From NCBI RefSeq assembly GCF_046271865.1, contig NZ_CP176580.1, positions 2,418,001-2,482,000 of the forward strand: DNA of 64,000 nt. The letters are read 5' to 3'. A model generated the notes under the pieces. The model made no database searches and was not told the DNA's origin. It was given only the letters and a program-made list of their open reading frames with translations. The stretch is from Nitrincola salilacus (lineage in GTDB: Bacteria > Pseudomonadota > Gammaproteobacteria > Pseudomonadales > Balneatricaceae). The position numbers and the translations under genes are program-made. Below, one piece after another: positions 24,973-34,130 of the stretch (position 1 is its first letter; each line of letters begins with the position of its first letter).

Positions 24973-27900
24973 ATGAATAGCCATATCTCCAAGCTCGATG
25001 ACTATCAGTTGGAAGATCGTTACACCCGCATGGAAGGCAGAGTCTTCCTGACCGGCACTCAGGCGCTGGTCCGCATCCCCCTGATGCAGGCTGCACTGGA
25101 TAAACAGAACGGCCTTAATACTGCCGGTTTGATCAGCGGCTATCGCGGCTCACCGCTCGGTGGTTACGATCAGGCACTGTGGCAGTGCCGCACGCTGCTT
25201 GATGATCACAAGATAGAGTTTGTTCCCGCCATCAATGAAGATCTTGCTGCCACCATGGTGCTCGGCAGCCAGCAGGTTGAGACCGACCCGGATAAACAGG
25301 TCGAAGGTGTCTTTGGCCTCTGGTATGGCAAGGGCCCTGGTGTCGATCGCGCTGGCGATGCGCTCAAGCACGGTACCACTTATGGCAGCTCCCCTCATGG
25401 CGGTGTATTGGTTGTAGCAGGTGACGACCACGGTTGTGTTTCCTCCTCCATGCCCCATCAGTCGGATGTGGCCTTTATGTCCTGGTTTATGCCGACCATC
25501 AACCCTGCCAACCTTGCGGAATATATCGATTTCGGCCTGTGGGGCTATGCGCTGTCGCGCTACTCCGGTTGCTGGGTTGGTTTCAAGGCGATCTCCGAAA
25601 CGGTCGAAAGTGCGGCTTCTGTTGATCTCAAGCCTCTGCCCACATTCGTTATGCCAACCGATTTCACAGCACCCGCCACTGGTCTGCACTATCGTTGGCC
25701 AGATCTGCCGGGACCACAGCTGGAAACCCGTATCGAACACAAGCTGGCCGCCGTTCAGGCGTTTGCCCGTGCTAATCCGATCGACAAATGCCTGTTCAAC
25801 AATCCCCAGGCACGCTATGGCATAGTCTCTACCGGCAAGGGCCATCTTGATCTGATGGAAGCGCTGGAGATGCTGGGTATTGATGAAGCCCGTGCGCGTG
25901 AGCTGGGCATCGATATCTATAAGGTCGGCATGGTCTGGCCAATCGAAAAACAGGGCATGCTGAGCTTTGTTCACGACAAGCAGGAAGTGTTGGTGATCGA
26001 AGAGAAGCGCGGCATCATCGAGAGCCAGATCAAGGAAGCGATGTCTGAACCCGATCATCCCGGCGAAGTATTGATCGTCGGCAAACAGAATGAAGTGGGC
26101 GAACCTCTGATCCCTTACGTCGGCGAACTCAGCCCCCGGATTCTGGCAGGGTTTGTCGCTGCGCGCCTGAGCCGTTTCTTCAATATCAGTTTCGATGAGC
26201 CACTGGCAACGCTGCAAGCCAGCAGTTGCGGCACCAAAGATCCCGGTGGTGTGCGTCGCATGCCCTACTTCTGCTCCGGCTGCCCGCATAACAGCTCAAC
26301 CAAAGTGCCGGAGGGCAGCAAGGCGCTGGCCGGTATCGGTTGTCACTTTATGGCATCCTGGATGGGGCGCGAAACCGAATCTCTGATTCAGATGGGTGGC
26401 GAAGGTGTCAACTGGGTTGGCAAGAGCCGCTTTACCGGCAATGGCCATATCTTCCAGAATCTGGGTGAAGGCACCTGGTTCCATTCAGGTTCGATGGCGA
26501 TCCGTCAGGCGGTTGCAGCGGGCGTCAATATTACCTACAAGATCCTGTTCAACGATGCCGTTGCCATGACCGGCGGCCAACCGGTGGACGGTCAGATCAC
26601 GGTACCGATGATCGCTAACCACGCCGCCGCCGAAGGTGTTAAACGCATTGTCGTGCTCAGCGATGAGCCGGAGAAGTATAAAGGTCATGAAGGTCAGTTC
26701 CCGAAGGGTGTCACCTTCCACGACCGTGATGAGCTGGATGGGATTCAGCGTGAGCTGCGTGAGATCAAAGGCTGTACCGTACTGATCTACGACCAGACCT
26801 GTGCTGCCGAGAAGCGCCGCCGTCGCAAGCGTGGCCAGTTCCCTGATCCTGCCAAGCGCGCCTTTATCAATCATCATGTGTGCGAAGGCTGTGGTGATTG
26901 CTCCGTACAGTCCAACTGTCTGTCGATTGTGCCGCGTGAGACTGAACTGGGTCGTAAGCGCAAGATCGATCAGTCCTCCTGTAACAAGGACTTCTCCTGC
27001 GTAAAGGGCTTCTGCCCCAGTTTTGTCACTATCGAAGGTGGTGAACTGCGCAAGCCTCAGGCGGAGAGCGTTGGCGACAGCTTCTGGAAAAAGGTGAATG
27101 ATCTGCCCACACCGCTGCACCCAGAATTGCAGGGCACCTATGACATGATGGTCGTCGGTGTCGGCGGTACCGGTATTGTTACCATCGGTGCGCTGATCAC
27201 CATGGCCGCGCACCTTGAGTCCAAAGGTGCATCGGTACTCGACTTTATGGGTTTTGCGCAGAAAGGTGGCGCAGTACTCAGCTATATTCGACTGGCCGAC
27301 AGCCCTGAAAAGCTGCATCAGGTACGCATCGAAGAGGGTCAGGCCGATGCGATGATCGCTTGTGATATGGTTGTAGCGACCTCACAGAAGGCGCTGAATG
27401 TTCTGAACAAGAACCATACCCGCATCGTTATCAATCAGGCCGAGCTGCCGACCGCCGACTATGTGTTGTTCCGCGATGCCAACATGGATAGCCGCAAGCG
27501 CGTCGGCATGCTGGCCGATATCGCTGGCGAGTCCGGCTTCGACAGCATGGATGCCAACACTATGGCAGAGCGTCTGCTGGGGGATACTGTTTTCTCCAAC
27601 ATGATGATGCTGGGCTTCGCCTGGCAGCGTGGTCTGGTACCTGTTTCGCTGGCAGCACTGCAGCGCGCCATCGAACTCAATGGTGTGGCGGTTGAGAAGA
27701 ACAAACAGGCATTTGCCTGGGGTCGACTCGCTGCAGCGGATGCCGAGTACATCAAGACACGTTTCATTGCTGAAGAGGTCTCTGCCCCGCTGAGCCTTGA
27801 ACAGCAGATAGAGAAAAATGCACACTATCTGACACGTTACCAGAACGGCGCCTGGGCAGCCCGCTATCGTGAACTGATGGCAAAGCTCCAGAAAGCCGAG

Positions 27901-28485
27901 GCGAATCTAATCAGCCAATCAGGTAAGGTAGCTTCTAATATCAAGGGATCTGGTAAACTGAGCGAAGCCGTTGCGAAACAACTCTTCCGTTTGATGTCTT
28001 ATAAAGATGAGTATGAAGTGGCGCGTCTGTTCACTGAAACAGACTTCCTGAAGGAGATTGAAAGCACCTTCAGTGGTGACTACACGATCAATTTCCATAT
28101 GGCTCCACCACTGCTGTCCAAGGCACTCGATGGCAAGGGGCGCCCGGCCAAACGTCGTTTTGGTCCCTGGATGCTGAAGGCACTCAAGGTGCTGGCAGGT
28201 CTGCGCCATCTCAGAAACGGTAAGCTCGACCCGTTCCGTTTCAGTGCCGATCGCAAGCTGGATCGGCAGTTGCTGGCCGAGTATGAAGCACTGCTGGAGA
28301 TGTTTGTCGCCACATTGGACAAAGAGAACTATGCAACGGCTGTAGAACTGGCTAATCTGCCCGCCGAGATCCGTGGCTTTGGCCCGGTGCGTGAGCAAGC
28401 GGCTGAAAAAGCGGCTGAAAAGCACCAGATCCTGCTCGCAGAGTATAAAAATGGAGTTGCTGTCGCTACCGCCAGCGCAGCCTGA
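24973..28485 (+). CDS. indolepyruvate/arylpyruvate:ferredoxin oxidoreductase, fused IorA-IorB type
   Basis: Converts arylpyruvates from aromatic amino-acid transamination to arylacetyl-CoA and CO2, passing electrons to an iron-sulfur acceptor. About 1170 residues, the long fused form of proteobacteria. The N-terminal pyrimidine-binding part begins GYRGSPLGGYDQALW near 50; the thiamine-diphosphate part holds FCSGCPHNSST and GIGCHFMASWMG near 435-465; a ferredoxin-like cysteine region, HVCEGCGDCSVQSNC with CNKDFSCVKGFCPSF, lies near 640-690; the gamma domain GVGGTGIVTIGALI follows near 730. The ATG at 24973 has AGG eight bases upstream. An aromatic aminotransferase follows 11 bases later, forming a two-step unit. 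Confidence 0.93.
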   Translation: MNSHISKLDDYQLEDRYTRMEGRVFLTGTQALVRIPLMQAALDKQNGLNTAGLISGYRGSPLGGYDQALWQCRTLLDDHKIEFVPAINEDLAATMVLGSQQVETDPDKQVEGVFGLWYGKGPGVDRAGDALKHGTTYGSSPHGGVLVVAGDDHGCVSSSMPHQSDVAFMSWFMPTINPANLAEYIDFGLWGYALSRYSGCWVGFKAISETVESAASVDLKPLPTFVMPTDFTAPATGLHYRWPDLPGPQLETRIEHKLAAVQAFARANPIDKCLFNNPQARYGIVSTGKGHLDLMEALEMLGIDEARARELGIDIYKVGMVWPIEKQGMLSFVHDKQEVLVIEEKRGIIESQIKEAMSEPDHPGEVLIVGKQNEVGEPLIPYVGELSPRILAGFVAARLSRFFNISFDEPLATLQASSCGTKDPGGVRRMPYFCSGCPHNSSTKVPEGSKALAGIGCHFMASWMGRETESLIQMGGEGVNWVGKSRFTGNGHIFQNLGEGTWFHSGSMAIRQAVAAGVNITYKILFNDAVAMTGGQPVDGQITVPMIANHAAAEGVKRIVVLSDEPEKYKGHEGQFPKGVTFHDRDELDGIQRELREIKGCTVLIYDQTCAAEKRRRRKRGQFPDPAKRAFINHHVCEGCGDCSVQSNCLSIVPRETELGRKRKIDQSSCNKDFSCVKGFCPSFVTIEGGELRKPQAESVGDSFWKKVNDLPTPLHPELQGTYDMMVVGVGGTGIVTIGALITMAAHLESKGASVLDFMGFAQKGGAVLSYIRLADSPEKLHQVRIEEGQADAMIACDMVVATSQKALNVLNKNHTRIVINQAELPTADYVLFRDANMDSRKRVGMLADIAGESGFDSMDANTMAERLLGDTVFSNMMMLGFAWQRGLVPVSLAALQRAIELNGVAVEKNKQAFAWGRLAAADAEYIKTRFIAEEVSAPLSLEQQIEKNAHYLTRYQNGAWAARYRELMAKLQKAEANLISQSGKVASNIKGSGKLSEAVAKQLFRLMSYKDEYEVARLFTETDFLKEIESTFSGDYTINFHMAPPLLSKALDGKGRPAKRRFGPWMLKALKVLAGLRHLRNGKLDPFRFSADRKLDRQLLAEYEALLEMFVATLDKENYATAVELANLPAEIRGFGPVREQAAEKAAEKHQILLAEYKNGVAVATASAA

Positions 28486-28496
28486 GGAGAATAATA

Positions 28497-29696
28497 ATGT
28501 TTGAAGTCATTCAAGCCCAGCCCCACGACGCGATACTGCAGTTGATGGCACTGTATCGCCAGGACCCGAATCCACACAAGGTCGACCTTGGCGTGGGGGT
28601 CTACAAGGATGAACTGGGCAACACCCCGATCATGCAGGCCGTTGATCGCGCCCAGCGCATTCTGATCGAACAGGAGCTGACCAAGACCTACATCGGTCCG
28701 GCTGGTGCTCCTCAGTACAATCAATTGATCAGCCAACTGATTCTGGGCCAGTCGCTCTATCAGCAGCTCAGCAACCGCCTGGCTGTTGCTCAGACTCCTG
28801 GTGGCTGTGGCGCACTGCGTATGGCAGCCGAATTTCTGAAAAGCTGCTCTCCTGATACCACCGTCTGGGTCAGTGATCCGACCTGGGCCAACCATATTCC
28901 ACTGCTCGGCGGCGCTGGCCTGAAGATCCAGACCTATGCCTACTATGACCATGCCAGTGGCGGTATTCAGTTCGACAAGATGATGAGCGCGCTGGACGCA
29001 GCGAAAACTGGCGATGTCGTGCTGTTGCACGGTTGCTGCCATAACCCGAGCGGTGCCGACCTGAACCTGGAGCAGTGGAAGGCTGTCACCGAACTGGTTC
29101 AGCGCAAGGGCCTGCTGCCCTTCGTCGATATGGCTTATCAGGGACTCGGTGATGGACTGGACGAAGATGCTGCCGGTGTGCGCTATCTGGCTGAGCAAGT
29201 TCCTGAGCTGATCATCGCAGCGTCCTGCTCGAAGAACTTTGGCCTGTACCGCGAGCGTACTGGCGTGCTGTTGATTTTGTCTGCCAATGCTGAGCAGTCA
29301 CTGAATACCGCAAGCCAGCTGTTCGGTACTATCCGCTCCCACTACTCCATGCCACCGAACCATGGTGCTGCAATAGTTGAAGTGATTCTGAGCAATGGTG
29401 ATCTGCGCAATCTGTGGCAGCAGGAGCTGGGCCAGATGCGCAGGCGGATCGGTGATCTGCGCGTGCAGTTCAACCAGACACTGAGTCAGCAAGGCGTTGA
29501 GCAGGATTTCAGCTTTATCGAACGCCAGAAAGGGATGTTCTCCTTCCTGGGTATCTCTGCGCAACAGGTACATCGACTGCGCGATGAGTACAGCATCTAT
29601 ATGGTCGATTCCAGCCGCGTAAACGTGGCGGGACTGTCCAGTCAGAATCTGGACTACGTCTGCAAAGCGGTCATCAATGTACTGAAAACCAGCTGA
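28497..29696 (+). CDS. aromatic amino acid aminotransferase (TyrB/AspC type)
   Basis: PLP-dependent class I aminotransferase, 399 residues. It begins MFEVIQAQPHDAILQLMALY and VDLGVGVYKDELGNTP, typical of the AspC/TyrB subgroup. The PLP lysine is in SCSKNFGLYRERTG near 248, and the Asn/Asp/Tyr cofactor contacts are in HGCCHNPSG and VDMAYQGLG near 180-222. Eleven bases downstream of the arylpyruvate oxidoreductase with AGGAG before the ATG. The pair would take tyrosine, phenylalanine or tryptophan to the arylacetyl-CoA. Confidence 0.93.
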   Translation: MFEVIQAQPHDAILQLMALYRQDPNPHKVDLGVGVYKDELGNTPIMQAVDRAQRILIEQELTKTYIGPAGAPQYNQLISQLILGQSLYQQLSNRLAVAQTPGGCGALRMAAEFLKSCSPDTTVWVSDPTWANHIPLLGGAGLKIQTYAYYDHASGGIQFDKMMSALDAAKTGDVVLLHGCCHNPSGADLNLEQWKAVTELVQRKGLLPFVDMAYQGLGDGLDEDAAGVRYLAEQVPELIIAASCSKNFGLYRERTGVLLILSANAEQSLNTASQLFGTIRSHYSMPPNHGAAIVEVILSNGDLRNLWQQELGQMRRRIGDLRVQFNQTLSQQGVEQDFSFIERQKGMFSFLGISAQQVHRLRDEYSIYMVDSSRVNVAGLSSQNLDYVCKAVINVLKTS

Positions 29697-29705
29697 AGCT
29701 GAATC

Positions 29706-29742
29706 GGCAGGTACCCCTGGGCTCCGCTCAACGGTACCTGCC
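29706..29742 (+). terminator. hairpin after the aminotransferase gene
   Basis: Perfect 10-bp stem, GGCAGGTACC (29706-29715) with GGTACCTGCC (29733-29742), loop of 17 bases. It sits nine bases after the stop codon. The T-run (five T) starts about 14 bases later, so intrinsic termination may be weak or the hairpin may protect the mRNA end. Confidence 0.55.
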
Positions 29743-29774
29743 GCTCTTCGCTTAGTTTTTCCGAACAGCTGCAT

Positions 29775-29825
29775 CAGTTACAACATATCCAGTTACAGCA
29801 TATTCAGTTACAGCAGTTACAACAG
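29775..29825. repeat. 15-bp tandem repeat at the 3' end of the GDPD gene
   Basis: Units CAGTTACAACATATC (29775-29789), CAGTTACAGCATATT (29790-29804) and partial copies to about 29825. The GDPD stop codon (29817-29819) lies inside the repeat, so on the gene's strand TAACTG recurs after the true stop. Confidence 0.75.
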
Positions 29826-30554
29826 TATCCGATGATTGGTCAGTATCTCATCCACTCCTGACTCTATCGCCTGCTTTGCATCCTCATCTGTCTCCGGCAA
29901 AAACGCCAGCACTTTGGCACCATAAGCGTGATAGCGTGACACCATTTCGGGGCGCATCACTTCAATACCCATAAAGCGAGATGGCAACGAATACACCTTG
30001 CCAGGTAAGATACCCGCAAGAGACGGCAGCCGCATCAGAGACATAACACCGGCCCTACGACAACCACCCTCTCTGACCATGCAGATAGCATCCGGGTGAT
30101 GCCCTAGCAGATATTGCTCCTGCTCTTTCCGCCAGAACAGAAAACGCACCTGATCAGTCAGAAACTCTTTATAACCGGGCCGTGTCCAGAGGTGCAGCAA
30201 GTAGCTCAGTGTCTGCATGCCACTCTCAGGTTTGATATCCAGTGTCCAGCGATATTCAGCATAGCGCTCAACCATCTCATCAAAAAAAAGCAGAGCACAT
30301 TTTGTCGATGCAGCTGTTTTCAACTGAAGAGATGCCAGTTCGGAGCGTGTGGCGCCCTCAACTGAACGGGAAAAACCCGCGATGCGCTCAAGATCCGGAT
30401 CATGACACAGTACCAGATGGCCATCGCAGGTAGTGCGAAGATCGGTTTCAAAATGAGTGAAGCCGAGATCCACCGCGGCATCAAAAGCGTTGCTGGTATT
30501 TTCGGTAAAGAGCTGACTGTAGCCGCGGTGGCTGATCCAGACCGGGCCAGACAT
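29817..30554 (-). CDS. glycerophosphodiester phosphodiesterase family protein
   Basis: TIM-barrel phosphodiesterase of 245 residues that would release glycerol-3-phosphate from phospholipid head-group diesters. Catalytic region: WISHRGYSQLFTENTSNAF near 6-24 (His, Arg, Glu) and FETDLRTTCDGHLVLCHDPDLER near 35-57 with Glu, Asp and the second His. No signal peptide, so cytoplasmic. The ATG at 30554 is preferred to a TTG six bases upstream. It follows the XRE-cupin gene by 27 bases on the same strand. The C-terminus runs into a short tandem repeat. Confidence 0.88.
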   Translation of the reverse strand: MSGPVWISHRGYSQLFTENTSNAFDAAVDLGFTHFETDLRTTCDGHLVLCHDPDLERIAGFSRSVEGATRSELASLQLKTAASTKCALLFFDEMVERYAEYRWTLDIKPESGMQTLSYLLHLWTRPGYKEFLTDQVRFLFWRKEQEQYLLGHHPDAICMVREGGCRRAGVMSLMRLPSLAGILPGKVYSLPSRFMGIEVMRPEMVSRYHAYGAKVLAFLPETDEDAKQAIESGVDEILTNHRILL

Positions 30555-30581
30555 TCTCAAACTCTCACCGTCATCACCTGA

Positions 30582-31187
30582 TTACTCAGCCTGATGAGGT
30601 TTGAAGTTAACTTCAAGATTACCCACCCAGTAGACACGGGTGACCTTATCCTGCGAGGCATTGCCCCACTGGTGTGGCATGGTTGCCTGAAAATGAGCGC
30701 TGTCCCCCTGCTGCAGAACATGATCCTGCCCGTCCAGTTTGAGAAACAACTCCCCTTCCAGTACCAGCATGGTTTCCTCACCCTCGTGACTGACCAGCTC
30801 AGACAGGTATCCCGGATCCATATCGATCTCAATGGCGCTCATGGTCTGGCCATTGAACTCGGTCGACAACAATGAGTAGGTCAGGCCATTATTGCTGAAC
30901 TGCATCGACTTGCGCTCAGCCTTGCGTGAGACATGCCCCACTCCTTCAGGCATTTTGACGAAGTAGTCGACGCTGACATCCAGCGCCTTTGCCAGGTTCA
31001 CAAGTGAAGCCAATGATGGCGACACCAGATTGCGCTCCATCTGTGAAATAAAACCGATCGAAAGATGGGCCCGCTCGCCCACTTGCTGCAGAGTTAATCC
31101 AAGCGCTTTGCGACGACTGCGCGCGAGCTGGCCAAGTGGTGCTGCAGATGTCAACGTGATGGCGTCCTGCTCTTGTGGGTGACTCAT
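30582..31187 (-). CDS. XRE-cupin transcriptional regulator (PuuR-like)
   Basis: 201-residue regulator. An XRE helix-turn-helix occupies about 20-75 (LGLTLQQVGERAHLSIGFISQMERNLVSPSLASL, quoted in part), and a C-terminal cupin ligand domain about 125-195 (DPGYLSELVSHEGEETMLVLEGEL). This domain pair is found in PuuR and related sensors of amines or amino acids. It is divergent from the PepQ gene at 31347; a perfect palindrome at 31243-31257 between them is a likely binding site. The ligand is unknown. Confidence 0.9.
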   Translation of the reverse strand: MSHPQEQDAITLTSAAPLGQLARSRRKALGLTLQQVGERAHLSIGFISQMERNLVSPSLASLVNLAKALDVSVDYFVKMPEGVGHVSRKAERKSMQFSNNGLTYSLLSTEFNGQTMSAIEIDMDPGYLSELVSHEGEETMLVLEGELFLKLDGQDHVLQQGDSAHFQATMPHQWGNASQDKVTRVYWVGNLEVNFKPHQAE

Positions 31188-31242
31188 TGGGCTACTCTCT
31201 TTTTATTCGATAAAAACGGCATTTTTTAAAAATCTTATCTGT

Positions 31243-31257
31243 ACTAAAAATTTTAGT
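31243..31257. promoter_or_regulatory. 15-bp perfect palindrome between XRE-cupin and pepQ
   Basis: ACTAAAA-A-TTTTAGT, a perfect dyad 56 bases upstream of the XRE-cupin start and 90 bases upstream of pepQ. AT-rich operators are common for XRE-cupin regulators, and autoregulation plus pepQ control is inferred. Confidence 0.55.
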
Positions 31258-31346
31258 CTGAGTACACTTTCACTATTGAACATTATATGCAAGTTGCAGG
31301 TTAATACGACCCGATTTGTAACAGGATATTCAGAGACGGCTCATTT

Positions 31347-32675
31347 ATGACAACAGAACTCTACCCGCAACACCTGCTGGGCCTGTGCAAACAGTATCAA
31401 ACACTGATGAGCAGCACCGATGTTGATCACCTGATCATCAGCAGTGGTAGCCAGTCCTATTACTTCCATGATGACCATACTCATCCGTTCAAGGCCTACG
31501 CCGGTGCCCAACAGTGGCTACCCTTTGTCGCCCGGCCGGACCTGTTTATTCTGCTCAGCCGAGAAGGAAAACCAAGGCTGATCTGGCCAGACAAACCTGA
31601 TTTCTGGCACACCACCGCTCAGATTCCAGATGGCGACTGGCAATCCCTGTGGCAGATTGAAACCGCCTCTGCACTGAAAGACTGGATGCCTGCTCTGCAA
31701 GGTCGCATCACCTGGCTGGGCCCGCTTAACCAACAGCTGAAAAGCCTGGCAACCAAGCCAGAGATCAACCCGGAATACTTGCTGCATCCGCTCTATTATC
31801 AGCGCGCAATCAAGAGTGACTACGAGATCGCCTGTATGGAGCTGGCCAGCATCAAGGGTGTAAAAGGTCACCTTGCCGCCGAAGCCGGTTTTCATGCAGG
31901 GAAAAGCGAGGCAGAGATCTATCTCGATTTTCTGGCTGCCAGTGAGCAACTGAGCAAAGACGAACCCTACCCCGGCATCGTCTGCCTGAATCATGCAGCT
32001 GCTATTCTGCACTATGAGCATAAGCTATGGCAAAGACCTGATGTATATTATTCTATGCTAATAGATGCCGGCGCGAACCATCTTGGCTATTGCAGTGATA
32101 TCACGCGCACCTACTGCAACCATCATGCTTCTGACGGAGCCCTGTTTGCAGAGCTGCTGAGCCAAATGGAAGCGCTTGAGCAGAGCATCTGTAAAGCGGC
32201 TGTGGCCGGCACAGACTATCAGAACCTGCATCAGACCGGCTTGCGAGAAATCGCCGGTGTCCTGCACCAGATGGGGATCTGTTCGCTGTCGGTGGATGAG
32301 CAGATGGAGAAGCGTATCCCGCAGGTATTTTCACCGCACGGTTTGGGCCATCTGATAGGTCTGCAGGTACATGATGTCGCCGGACATCAGATTGATGAAC
32401 TGGGCACACTGCTCAAACCGGGTGATGATGCGCCATTCTTGCGCCTGACACGTCGTCTGGAAAGTAAGATGGCGATCACCATTGAACCGGGACTGTACTT
32501 TATACCCATGCTGCTGGATCGGATGGTGCGTGAAATTCCACAACATGGCTGTAATCTGGACCTGATTGAGCGTCTGAAACCTTTTGGCGGAGTTCGTGTA
32601 GAGGACAACCTGATCATCGCTGAAGCGCAAAGCCGCAACCTGACACGCGAGGCCTTCCAGGCGCTGAAGGCTTGA
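31347..32675 (+). CDS. pepQ: Xaa-Pro dipeptidase
   Basis: Metallo-dipeptidase of the pita-bread (M24) fold cleaving Xaa-Pro dipeptides, 442 residues, like E. coli PepQ at 443. All five metal ligands can be placed: the two Asp in LIDAGANHLGYCSDITRTYC near 235-255, the His in HGLGHLIGLQVHD near 330, the Glu in TIEPGLYFI near 380, and the Glu in GGVRVEDNLII near 417. Divergent from the XRE-cupin regulator. Cytoplasmic peptide recycling is the expected role; organophosphate hydrolysis is a known side activity of the family. Confidence 0.93.
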   Translation: MTTELYPQHLLGLCKQYQTLMSSTDVDHLIISSGSQSYYFHDDHTHPFKAYAGAQQWLPFVARPDLFILLSREGKPRLIWPDKPDFWHTTAQIPDGDWQSLWQIETASALKDWMPALQGRITWLGPLNQQLKSLATKPEINPEYLLHPLYYQRAIKSDYEIACMELASIKGVKGHLAAEAGFHAGKSEAEIYLDFLAASEQLSKDEPYPGIVCLNHAAAILHYEHKLWQRPDVYYSMLIDAGANHLGYCSDITRTYCNHHASDGALFAELLSQMEALEQSICKAAVAGTDYQNLHQTGLREIAGVLHQMGICSLSVDEQMEKRIPQVFSPHGLGHLIGLQVHDVAGHQIDELGTLLKPGDDAPFLRLTRRLESKMAITIEPGLYFIPMLLDRMVREIPQHGCNLDLIERLKPFGGVRVEDNLIIAEAQSRNLTREAFQALKA

Positions 32676-32685
32676 AGCGCTTTGA

Positions 32686-33600
32686 TCAGACATCGATCTG
32701 CAATTCGAGATTATCCTCAAGCCATTTCTGAAAATACTCAATAAAGGCACTGACCTTGGGTGAGATATATTTGCGATCGGGGTATACCGCAAAAATACTG
32801 AGCCGCTCCGGCTCATAATCGGGGAAAAGCAGCTCCATTTCACCACTCATCACATAGGGCTTGATCACGAAGGATGCCAGATTGGCAATGCCGCGATGCG
32901 CCAGCACTGCCTCGCGTACGACCAGACTGTTATTAGCGCGCAGGTCTCCACTGACCTGAATACTATGCTTCTTCTCCCCTTTCCGAAGTGACCAGAGGTT
33001 TGCGTTGCTGGCATGTACGAAGATCAGGCAGTTATGCTCTCTGAGGGCCTCTGGTGTGCGTGGGCGTCCATGCTGCTTGATATACTGAGGCGTTGTACAG
33101 GTATACATCGGAATCGTTGCGATCTCACGTGCAATCAGACTGGAGTCTGGCAGCTGTGGATCGGTGATGCGTATCGCCAGATCAAAGCCGTCTCTGACAA
33201 TATCCGGCATGCGGTCATCCAGCGTGACCTCAAAACTGACCTCAGGGTATTTCTCCATGAATGAAGGGATCGCTCTGGCCAGCTGAAACTGTCCGAACGT
33301 CATATTACAATTGATCCGCAGTATCCCTCTGGGTTGCCCCTGGAGCTGCGATACCAGATTTTCAGCCTCCTTCACCTCAGCCATAATGCTGATGCACTTC
33401 TCGTAATAGGCCGCGCCTGCCTCTGTCACACTCAAGCGTCGTGTAGTGCGCTGAAGCAAGCGAGCGCCTATGTGCTTCTCCAACTGCGACACCTGCTTGC
33501 TGACAGATGAACTGGAAATACCCAGCTCATTTGCAGCCAGTGAAAAGCTTTTAAGATCAACCACTCTGACAAAAATCGCCATGGCAGATAACAGATCCAA
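32686..33600 (-). CDS. LysR family transcriptional regulator
   Basis: 304-residue LysR regulator. The helix-turn-helix is in residues 1-60 (FSLAANELGISSSSVSKQVSQLEKH), and the effector domain includes PRGILRINCNMTFGQFQLARAIPSF near 90 and SGDLRANNSLVVREAVLAHRGIANL near 205, wording usual for the CrgA-like group. It is convergent with pepQ and divergent, across 530 bases, from the TRAP operon at 34131, so TRAP control is possible. The ATG lies at 33598-33600. Confidence 0.9.
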   Translation of the reverse strand: MDLLSAMAIFVRVVDLKSFSLAANELGISSSSVSKQVSQLEKHIGARLLQRTTRRLSVTEAGAAYYEKCISIMAEVKEAENLVSQLQGQPRGILRINCNMTFGQFQLARAIPSFMEKYPEVSFEVTLDDRMPDIVRDGFDLAIRITDPQLPDSSLIAREIATIPMYTCTTPQYIKQHGRPRTPEALREHNCLIFVHASNANLWSLRKGEKKHSIQVSGDLRANNSLVVREAVLAHRGIANLASFVIKPYVMSGEMELLFPDYEPERLSIFAVYPDRKYISPKVSAFIEYFQKWLEDNLELQIDV

Positions 33601-34130
33601 ATCCTATCTCCTTGAATGAGTCAGAGCAGCGAGCAATGTCACCACTTCACAAATCGAATAACATTATTTCGCAATCGGAAAGTATCACAACAGAGCTTAG
33701 CAGAAAATCATCTCAATACAGTGACTTCCACTTCTCGATGAGTTGCCTGAATACAGATATCAGGTCTGAACATATAAATTCTTTATTGATTCAGATCAAG
33801 GATTTAATTTCGGAAATCCTCTGTTAAACGCCTGGCCCACTTGCCATTCAATCAGGTAGCTAAAACCCGAACCAAGCCGCCTCATGCAGGCTGATATAAA
33901 TCCAATTTGGTTTCATATGTAACTAATGACCTAAGAGTACAGCCTTGACAGCGGGCGGCAATATATCAGATATTGCTTAACGTTCAATACCCAAAGGTGC
34001 CGCCATTGATGCCGCCATTGATGCACCTATCAAAACCGCCACCGGGTAGTGACCTATTATTCAGCGACGACTGAGTAAGTTTCGAGTGAAACTATAAATA
34101 CAACGCTTCAACTCTCGAAAGGACAAACGA
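33601..34130. other. 530-bp intergenic region before the TRAP operon
   Basis: No convincing gene; a 71-codon open frame at 33612 has no ribosome site or recognisable content. The region holds a possible sigma70 promoter (TTGACA at 33945-33950 with GATATT at 33969-33974, 18 bases apart) and a tandem repeat at 33999-34022 framed by AGGTGC and GCACCT. Confidence 0.5.
33995..34028. repeat. 12-bp tandem repeat framed by an inverted repeat
   Basis: Two identical 12-mers, GCCGCCATTGAT at 33999-34010 and 34011-34022, are flanked by AGGTGC (33995-34000) and GCACCT (34023-34028). It lies about 100 bases upstream of dctP. Function unknown. Confidence 0.65.

Noticed and set aside
25150..26289. Long antisense open frame within the arylpyruvate oxidoreductase gene
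   Set aside because: It is opposite a clearly real enzyme with strong codon bias; the antisense protein has no domain content.
28329..29198. Long antisense open frame across the end of the oxidoreductase and the aminotransferase
   Set aside because: Spans two real genes on the other strand and has no recognisable content.
29775..29825. CRISPR-like array
   Set aside because: Repeat units of 15 bases are head to tail without spacers and no cas gene is present.
33612..33827. 71-codon open frame in the gap before the TRAP operon
   Set aside because: No ribosome site, no recognisable domain, Ser-rich composition like translated intergenic DNA.
33901..34130. Sigma54 promoter before the TRAP operon
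   Set aside because: No GG-N10-GC element of acceptable quality was found.
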